NCBI GenBank assembly: GCA_026122225.1
Contig: JANEZZ010001951.1
Location: 620,001-684,000 of the forward strand
DNA length: 64,000 nt
From: Heloderma charlesbogerti
Taxonomy: Eukaryota; Chordata; Lepidosauria; Squamata; Helodermatidae
Direction of reading: 5' to 3'
In this document: piece by piece, positions 56,319-64,000 of the stretch
Position numbering within the stretch: the stretch's first letter is position 1
How the letters are laid out: each line of letters begins with the position of its first letter
The notes under the pieces: generated by a model
What the model was told of the DNA's origin: nothing
Seen by the model: the letters and a program-made list of their open reading frames with translations, nothing else
The model's database searches: none
Position numbers and translations under genes: made by a program

Positions 56319-56946
56319 AAATATCTTTTTACTTGTCTAAACTTTGGCCACTAAATCCAAGCCCCCAATTTCCTGTGAATTATCAATTTGAAAATACAGG
56401 CCTGTATCCAAAGAATCACGTCAGGAGCTTCTGCATGGGCACTGGAGCTTCTGAGGCCAGAATTAGATCTTATCAAGGATAGGTGGCTGCCACTCAAAAG
56501 AGTAGCCCCATTTCTCCTCCTCTCCATCACAACACATCCAAGTAATACAAATGTTTGATGCAATATCATCATACTCAATGGGCTGCATCCATGTTATTCT
56601 GCTAACAAAACCAGTTCCATTAGCAGAACCGGGAGCGGGGAGATTCTGCCTCCCTGCCCCCCCCCCCGCCAACGTATCCCCCAGTGCATCCTCAAAATCT
56701 GCTCCAGAGGGCTGGGAAACCCTCTGGAGCAGAGTTTTGGGCAGTGTGGAGGCCTACAGGGAGGGAGAAGAGAGGATGAAAGTCCTATTGCACTGGGAAA
56801 ACTGAGCGTGGAAGGATCATATTATGTTTTGTATTAGTCGATGTTATCCAGGAGGACAATGAGACCCAGGGCTACTGTTATTTCAGCCACATTCTCTGTA
56901 ACTTCTAGTCCTAACACTGCGGCTGCCTGAAGCCCCGCCAGAAACG

Positions 56947-57084
56947 AAAGGTGCAATCCTATGTGTGTTTACGCAGAAAAAAGTCCTACAACTCCCAGCA
57001 TTCCCCAGCCAGCATAACTGGTTGGGGAATGCTGGGAGTTATAGGACTTTTTTTCTGTCTAAACACGCACAGGATTGCACCCTA
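56947..57084. repeat. Palindromic MITE family 1, complete
   Basis: AAAGGTGCAATCCTATGTGT ... TCCTACAACTCCCAGCATTC CCCAGCCAGC and its full return to GGATTGCACCCTA. It is the best-preserved member in the window, with arms of about 60 bp and a very short centre. Confidence 0.85.
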
Positions 57085-59899
57085 AGTGGACTTTTGGGAG
57101 CAACCCGTGTGGCAACTTAATAACTTGGGGTTGTATATATGGGGTGGGGTGTGGGGGCAGGGGGAAGCAATGTCCTAGTGTGTATACTTAGAAGCAGTTT
57201 GAATTCCAGCTTAGCTGAAGGGAGTGAGCCTCAAATTCCTCAGAGTTATAAAGCACAGTGGTTACATAGTACCCTGCTATCTGGCTCACTAAACATTCTA
57301 TTAATTCCATACCTGTGAATTAAATTCCTTCTTCCTCATCTGTACACCTTGGAACTCTTTCCATTTCCAAAAAAATGCAAAGGGGAGGCTTTTGCTGACC
57401 TCAAAAGGGTAGGTGCACAAAGTCACTGGGCCTAAATGGACTTACATCAAATTACACTGCCTTAATAAATGTCCACATCAATGGAAAAGACACACACACA
57501 CACATGAAAAATTACTGTTCACTTATTGCTTTCCTTGAAAAACAAATTTGTTTTAAAACATAACTCCTGAGGAAGTTTTCCTCTCCCAAAATACATTTAA
57601 ATGGGAAATAGTCTTGATTTACATTTAAGGAAGTAAAAGAATTAAAAGTGCTAGCATTTTAGTGAGCACAATGCTGCTCCGAAGAGCCTGCTGTTAGCTT
57701 CATTGGGAAGAGAATTGGGCCCTGATTAGAGTGTGTGTGAGGGTGAGCGGGGTATATACCTCATCAGTATAGATAAATACATTTCTACCATTTCAGGTCC
57801 CTGCTTAACAGAATTATGGCTGGAAATGTTTGGCAGCAAACACAGGATTCTTAACCCTGCTTTTTCATGGATGTGCAAAGCAGCAGTGAGGAGAAGCTGT
57901 CTACAGTGGACTTGTGGCAGGTGGTGAGGAAGTGCTCAGTCTTTCTTCTGTAGCTTCCTTCTTTCCACCTGCCCCTCCAGCTGCTTTTCCATATCTGAGC
58001 AGCGAATGCATTTCAGAACCACAGTTGCCCTGTGTGGGCATTCCAGTGCTCACATGAGGACTAGAAACTAGGAGGGGATGTGGGTGTGCAAATAAGCCCC
58101 ACCCCCAGACCTTCCCAGGTTGAACTTTTATCAGTGTTCCCAATCATGCAGAGGTTTCTTCCTACATTCAAGATAAAAGCAGGGTTCCAGATTGCATGGA
58201 GGGATCTACTCGTGTTCAAGCAAACGCAAGTAGAAACCCTCTTTAGACCTCCCCACTCAATGTGGAAGACATGGACGCTGGGGTGGGACTTGCATACCCA
58301 TGCCTCCTCCCCACTTTTAGCCCTTTACCAAGATGGTAAAGTTACCACAGTTACCAGCTACAACATTCACAGATACCAAGGTGAATGTATAGTTATACTA
58401 CACACCCCTAAGCACTTACATATTGTTGTACAAGAGGTATAGTATCCCAAAGTGTCCTTACTAAAGGGTATTTGTGCCTGTTCCAACAACTCTGTATTAG
58501 CCACAACATGACCCATTAAATTTCCACACAGAGAACCTTCTGAATTTCCTGTGTGGAGAAAGGCGGAAGCACTTTACGCTTCCCTTCGTCTCACCCATTC
58601 AGGAAGTCACAGCATTTTGCTTTCATGCCTGGAATTAATTGCTTAATGATTAATGTTTTGCTAGCTAATCCCTCCCTTTGTGGTTTCTGATTAATGGCAA
58701 GGAGGCTAGAAAGCGTTCAACAACGTTCTCAGGTATTCAAAGATAATTTATGGCACCTCCAGGATCTGTTTGTAATTTTACAGCACTTTAACCAACATAA
58801 AATGATTTACATCAGCCTTGTTAACCCTTTCCTCTTTCCCATTGTCTCCAACCATGGGGGGTGGAGTGAGTCTCATGTTGTCTGGGAGACTCCAAACTTT
58901 TCATTAATGTCTAACTTCTAAAACCGAATTTTGCTTAAATCACTCATCTGAGTCTTAGGTGTTCTTCATAATGATTCTGAAATCAGTTAGTCCCAAATGA
59001 ATTTTGTTAGAGAGAACTTTGTGTGGTTTACTTTACCTGATCCATTCTAAACAATCAAAATGCAAACTCTGTGGCACCTTTATACAGCATGTAAAATATA
59101 GGTCAATATCAGATGAATCAAGTAGATATTTTGGAAATCTAATGGGAAAGTCACTGTGAATCAATATCCTTTCCCCAGAGGTTGAATTAATTACAGCTTT
59201 CAAGTTTGACATCCCTTTATGCTGTCACAGAAAAAGACAAGATGCATTAGGAATGAAGAGCAGAAACTGTGAGGTGCAAGATCAAAGTGCAAATGTTGTA
59301 TCTACAGTTAGCAACCCTTAAAAAAAAACCCCAACTTGATATTAGCAGAAGCATTGTCATTTGCTTTTGTAGATAAGCCAGTAAAACCTCAGCATGAAGT
59401 AAAACTTCAGTATGGGGTTTGTTTTTCTTTTGTAGGAAGTTCTCTTTCCCCTCTCAAAAATTCCTCTTTAGTGGAAAATTCACAGATATTGCTCGTACAG
59501 GGAATCTGGTAAAGACTAAAGATACTTTATGTTAGCCCGGCCTGCTTTATATCCATGGATCACGAAAAGCCAACCTCTGAACTTTAAAGTTAGAAGGAAT
59601 TTCAGCAGGTGCAGCTTGTCCCTTCAGTATGAAGTACCAGCCAAAATCCACACAACTCTTCAAGGTACAATGTCCTAGCCATTGTGCTCTAAATGCTACA
59701 GAGAGGACTAACAGATTTGCAGTTGTTGACCTTCCTCCTTGGTCTTGCTGAATATTATCTACTCCTGCCTAGTAATCTGCTTATTCAGGTAAGTTTCCTA
59801 TATTTAACTTCATGGTTCGCTAACCAATGATATTCCCCTTCATGGATCACTGCCTTGTTGTGGCGAAGGGGCTTGCGTAACTCAGTGAAGCCATAAGCT

Positions 59900-60226
59900 A
59901 TGCTGTGCAGGGCCACCCCAGACGGACAGGTCATGGCAGAGAGTTCTGACAAAATGTGGTCCACTGGAGAAGGAAATGGCAACCCACTCCAGTATTCTTG
60001 CCAAGAAAACCCCATGGAACATATCACAAGGCTAAAAGAGATGATGCCGGAAGATGAGCCCCTCAGGTCGGAAGGTGTCCAATATACTACTGGGGGAGAG
60101 CAGAGGATATTTCCAAGTAGCTCCAGAAAGAGTGAAGCGGCTGGGCCAAAGCCGAAAGGACACTCAGCTGTGGATGTGTCTGGTGGTGAAAAGAAAATCG
60201 ATGCTGTAAAGAACAATATTGTTTAG
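59900..60226 (+). CDS. BovB ORF1-like frame (108 aa, uninterrupted)
   Basis: It begins MLCRATPDGQVMAESSDKM and runs through EGNGNPLQYSCQENPMEH, MMPEDEPLRSEG and RKSEAAGPKPKGHSAV to VKNNIV. It ends in a different frame from ORF2 and overlaps the region where ORF2 can be read upstream of its first ATG (CLGTWNVRSMNQ). Most residues match the frame at 39433, but function is not established and no known domain is visible. Confidence 0.5.
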   Translation: MLCRATPDGQVMAESSDKMWSTGEGNGNPLQYSCQENPMEHITRLKEMMPEDEPLRSEGVQYTTGGEQRIFPSSSRKSEAAGPKPKGHSAVDVSGGEKKIDAVKNNIV

Positions 60227-60246
60227 GAACCTGGAATGTCAGATCA

Positions 60247-63026
60247 ATGAATCAAGGTAAGCTGGAGGTGGTGAAACATCAGATGGCAAGACTGAACATC
60301 GACATCTTGGGAATCAGCGAACTAAAATGGACAGGCATGGGCGAATTTAATTCAGGTGACCATCATATCTACTATTGTGGGCAAGAATCCCATAGAAGAA
60401 ATGGAGTAGCACTCATAGTCAACAAAAGGGTGGGGAAAGCAGTACTGGGGTACAATCTTAAAAATGATAGAATGATCTCAGTACGAATCCAAGGCAAACC
60501 ATTCAACATCACAGTAATTCAAGTCTATGCCCCAACCACTGATGCCAAAGAAGCTGAGGTTGATCGGTTCTGTAAAGACCTACAACACCTTCTAGAACTA
60601 ACATCAAAAAAAGATGTCCGCTTCATCATAGGAGATTGGAATGCTAAAGTAGGAAGTCAAGAAATCACCGGGATAACAGGCAGGCATGGCCTTGGTGTAC
60701 AAAATGAAGCAGGACAAAAGCTAATAGAGTTTTGCCAAGAGAACACGCTGATCATAGCAAACACTCTTTTCCAACAGCACAAGAGACGACTCTACACATG
60801 GACATCACCAGATGGTCAATATCGAAATCAGATTGATTATGTCCTTTGCAGTCAAAGATGGAGAAGCTCTATACAGTCAGTAAAAACAAGACCTGGAGGT
60901 GACTGTGGCTCAGATTCTTGTTGCAAAATTTCGGCTGAAATTGAAGAACGTAGGGAAAACCACTAAACCATTCAGGTATGACCTAAATCATATCCCTTAT
61001 GAATATACAGTGGAGGTGAGGAATAGATTTCAGGGATTAGACCTGATAGACAGAGTGCCTGAGGAACTATGGACGGAGGTCCGTAACATTGTTCAGGAGG
61101 CAGCAACTCAATCCATCCCAAAGAAGAAGAAATGCAAGAAAGCAAAGTGGCTGTCTGATGAGGCTTTACAAGTAGCTGAGGAAAGAAGGGAAGCGAAAAG
61201 CAAGGGAGAAAGGGGAAGATATATCCAACTGAATGCAGAGTTCCAAAGAATAGCAAGGAGAGACAAGAAGGCCTTCTTAAATGAACAATGCAAAGAAATC
61301 GAGGAAAACAACAGAATGGGAAAGACTAGAGATCTCTTCAAGAAAATTGGAGATCCCAAGGGAATGTTTTGTGCAAAGACGGGCATGATAAAGGACAACG
61401 AAGGCAGGGACCTAACAGAAGCAGATGAGATTAAGAAGAGGTGGAAAGAATACACAGAAGAATTATACAGGAAAGATCTGAATGTCCCTGATAGCCATGA
61501 TAGTGCGGTCACTGAACTTGAGCCGGACATCCTAGAGAGTGAAGTCAAGTGGGCCTTAAGAAGCATTAGTAACAACAAAGCTAGTGGAGATGACAGTATT
61601 CCAGCTGAGCTATTTAAAATCCTAAAAGATGATGCTGTTAAAGTGCTGCATTCAATATGCCAACAAATTTGGAACACTCAACAAGGGCCACAAGACTGGA
61701 AAAGGTCAGTTTACATTCCAATTCCAAAGAAGGGCAACGCCAAAGAGTGTTCAAACTACCGCACAATTGCGCTCATTTCACATGCCAGCAAGGTGATGCT
61801 CAAAATCCTACAAGCTAGGCTTCAGCAGTATGTGAACCGAGAACTACCGGAAGTACCAGCTGGGTTTTGAAGAGGCAGAGGAACTAGAGATCAAATCACC
61901 AACATTCGCTGGATCATGGAGAAAGCAAGAGAATTCCAGAAAAAGTCTATTACTGCTTCATTGACTACGCTAAAGCCTTTGATTGTGTGGATCACAACAA
62001 ACTGTGGCAAATTCTTAAAGTGATGGGAGTACCAGGCCACCTTACCTGTCTCCTGAGAAACCTGTACGAGGGTCAAGAAGCAACAGTAAGAACCAGACAT
62101 GGAACAACCGAGTGGTTCAAAATTGGGAAAGGAGTACGACAAGGCTGCATATTGTCACCCTGCTTATTTAACTTATATGCAGAGTACATCATGAGAAACG
62201 CCGGATTGGATGAATCACAGGTCGGAATTAAGATTGCCGGGAGAATTATCAACAACCTCCGATATGCAGACGATACCACCCTAATGGCAGAAAGCGAAGA
62301 GGATCTCAAGAGCCTCTTGTTGAGGGTGAAAGAGGAGAGTGCAAAAGCTGGTTTGAAACTCAACATTAAAAAAACTAAGATCATGACATCTGTCCCCATC
62401 ACTTCCTGGCATATAGAAGGGGAAGAAATGGAAGCAGTGACAGATTTTACTTTCTTGGGCTCCAAGATCACCGCAGACGGTGACTGTAGCCATGAAATTA
62501 AAAGACGCTTGCTCCTTGGGAGGAAAGCTATGGCAAACCTAGACAGCATAGTAAGAACTGATGCAGAGACATCACCTTGCCGACAAAGGTCCGTCTAATC
62601 AAAGCTATGGTTTTCCCAGTAGTAATGTATGGCTGTGAGAGCTGGACTATAAGGAAGGCTGAGCGCCCAAGAATTGTTGCTTTCGAACTGTGGTGCTGGA
62701 GAAGACTCTTATGAGTCCCCTGGACTGCAAGGAGGTCCAATCAGTCCATCCTAAAGGAAATCAACCCTGAGTGCTCATTGGAAGGACAGATCCTGAAGCT
62801 GAAGCTCAAATATTTTGGCCACCTAATGCGAAGAGAAAACTCTCTGGAAAAGACCCTGATGCTGGGAAAGACTGAAGGCAAAAGGAGAAGGGGACGGCAG
62901 AGGATGAGATGGCTAGATAGCATCACCGATGCAATGAATATGAACTTGAGCACACTCCGGGAGAGAGCGCAGGACTGGAAGGCCTGGCGTGCTGTGGTCC
63001 ATGGGGTCACGAAGAGTCGGACATGA
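60247..63026 (+). pseudogene. BovB ORF2 (endonuclease-reverse transcriptase), inactivated
   Basis: The endonuclease has the intact TWNVRSM (upstream of the ATG), GISELKWTG, VYAPT, GDWNAKVG and NQIDYVLCS motifs. An 8-bp deletion at about 60915 then removes the SDHELL motif with its catalytic His and shifts the frame. RT continues from 60899: an AGA-to-TGA stop at 61868-61870, a 1-bp deletion near 61945, intact FDCVDHN and LRYADDTTLM, a 5-bp insertion near 62557, and a CGA-to-TGA stop at 62712-62714. The last segment is read at 62778-63026. At least five disabling lesions are present. Confidence 0.93.
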
Positions 63027-63194
63027 CTGAACGACTGAACAACAACAAACCAATGATAGTGGCAATTATGATAAGACTGCCGACGCTGACAAGCCAGATT
63101 AGAACAAAGTTCTAATAAGAGACACTCTTTAAGTCAAGCTTTGTAGGAGAGAAGTTGCATGTCATTAAGAATGACAGAGAAACTCAGTTTACCA

Positions 63195-63275
63195 AAAAAA
63201 AAGAGGAGATGCACCACAAAACAGGACACACTGCTGAATGAAATCTCACCATAGTGAGGAAGACTGTGACCCTGA
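63195..63275 (-). mobile_element. hAT-like MITE fragment
   Basis: AAAAAAGAGGAGATGCACCA CAAAACAGGACACA then ATCTCACCATAGTGAGGAAG ACTGTGACC match internal segments of the ~400-bp family. Both termini are missing. Confidence 0.5.
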
Positions 63276-63427
63276 ATGCAGAGAGAATGGAGACCAGGCC
63301 TAACTCCAGCAGAAGTGTTTTTCAGAGTTTGGGAGCAAATCCACTGTCTGAGTCAAGATTCTGCAGCCATAATATTTCGGCTTTTTAACATAAATGTTGA
63401 TCCAGAGGAGAAATATAACTTGGGCTG

Positions 63428-63508
63428 CCTGCAATCCTATGCATGTTATTTGGAAGAAACTGAATGGGACTTACTTCTGAGTGAGCAGGCATAGGGTTGG
63501 GTTGCATG
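63428..63508. repeat. Palindromic repeat family 4
   Basis: CTGCAATCCTATGCATGTTA TTTGGAAGAAACTGAATGGG ACTTACTTCTGAGTGAGCAG GCATAGGGTTGGGTTGC. Confidence 0.6.
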
Positions 63509-64000
63509 TACATTACTAAAAGATACCAGCTGAACTTCTGGGTTTTCATATCTTGGCCACTATTGATACCTTTGACCAGAGCCTGTCAAAACTGGCCTAG
63601 CACTCAGATGTGTCCTTCCCAAACCTATTTTTCCTGTGGTAAATTAATCAACACATTCCTTATGGTCCATGTAGAAATCACCGTCTTTCCCAGTAAAAAC
63701 CATGAACACCCCCCCTTTAAAAACTCAGCCAAGTGTCTGCCAAATCTTGATAAGCTAATCCTCCTTTTTTCTAGTCTTATTTGGAACAAAATACACATAC
63801 AAATGAGCTATTATAGCCCAAAGCACATGTGTCAAACAGGAATGGATTGCTTTGGGTCAGAGGTCACTGGGTGTTTCTATTAACCCGCTGGCCTTGAGCA
63901 AGCAATAAATGCTTTAAATCATATTCTCTTTGAGCTTAAATAAAATAAAGTGGAGTTATTAGTTAAAATTATCAATGACAGGTAATCAAGGGTTTGGCAG
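63509..64000. other. Unannotated DNA at right edge
   Basis: An open frame of 128 codons (63497-63883, plus) has no recognisable domain and is not called. No exon or repeat could be supported. Confidence 0.45.

Larger units (their letters stand above)
59833..63047 (+). mobile_element. Near full-length BovB LINE with 11-bp target duplication
   Basis: A 3.2-kb element starting TTCCCCTTCATGGATCACTG and ending ACGACTGAACAACAACA. Identical aaccaatgata flanks lie at 59822-59832 and 63048-63058. It is inserted in inferred DACT2 intron 1, opposite in sense to the gene. It carries the KKTKIMTSVPITSWHIEG subfamily signature shared with the copy at 1-972. Confidence 0.95.
55729..64000 (-). other. DACT2 intron 1 (open to the right)
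   Basis: Everything right of exon 2 is inferred to be intron 1, because exon 1 was not found. It contains three family-1 palindromic elements, a near full-length BovB antisense to DACT2, a MITE fragment and a family-4 repeat. The stretch 57085-59821 shows no recognised gene or repeat except a short CA run near 57490-57502. Confidence 0.7.

Noticed and set aside
57901..58143. Minus-strand segment with a coiled-coil-like frame (MEKQLEGQVERRK) followed by GTGG as possible DACT2 exon 1
   Set aside because: It lacks the expected DACT N-terminal leucine-rich sequence and GC richness. The donor is weak, and the frame has a stop a few codons further on.
1..64000. CRISPR arrays, phage-like systems, operons, or endogenous retrovirus genes
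   Set aside because: No spaced direct repeats, gag/pol/env-like frames or LTR pairs were seen. All reverse transcriptases recognised here are non-LTR (BovB/RTE, CR1).

Overview
This window is vertebrate nuclear DNA, almost certainly from a squamate reptile and more likely a lizard than a snake. The evidence is a repeat set seen together in squamates: BovB (RTE-clade) LINEs, a Sauria SINE that has a tRNA-like head and a BovB-like tail, CR1 and L2-type LINE relics, tRNA-derived SINEs, and many short palindromic or hAT-like DNA transposons. CpG is low, introns are large, and there are no operons or bacterial signals.

One host protein-coding gene is clear: DACT2 (Dapper/Dishevelled-binding antagonist), on the minus strand. 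Coding exon 2 is 55596-55728, exon 3 is 54484-54768 and the large terminal exon 4 is 48752-50565. Splice sites and phases join exactly, giving 743 residues that end in the PDZ-ligand MTMV. Exon 1 is not visible and probably lies beyond base 64000. A candidate 3' UTR runs to about 47.9 kb. Introns 1-3 hold a BovB copy, a ~1 kb hAT-like element and several palindromic elements.

Left to right. 1-0.97 kb is the 3' half of a BovB. 1.2-9.7 kb is repeat-rich: palindromic elements, a hAT-like MITE, a decayed Myb/SANT-like gene relic on the minus strand at 4.1-5.5 kb, a three-level nested insertion at 7.3-9.0 kb, and a hAT element with an 8-bp target duplication. 10-20 kb holds CR1 copies (two tail to tail), a short BovB 3' end, a divergent RTE copy, another hAT with a perfect 8-bp duplication, and SINEs. 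20-30 kb holds a cluster of one ~400-bp hAT-like MITE family, one copy containing a tRNA-Ala-derived SINE and another a second hAT, then the Sauria SINE and an L2 relic. 30-39 kb is mostly unannotated intergenic DNA with a degenerate minisatellite and a CR1 tail. 39.36-42.60 kb is a near full-length BovB with a 12-bp target duplication. 44.2-44.8 kb is a BovB insertion with an inverted 5' segment inside an older palindromic repeat. 47.9-64 kb is the DACT2 locus, whose intron 1 holds a second near full-length BovB (59.83-63.05 kb) with an 11-bp target duplication.

Apart from DACT2, everything recognisable is mobile-element derived. All BovB ORF2 copies are inactivated by different lesions. No CRISPR array, structural RNA gene, intact autonomous element or gene cluster was found. 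The notable content is the record of insertion events: nesting, inversion and target duplications.
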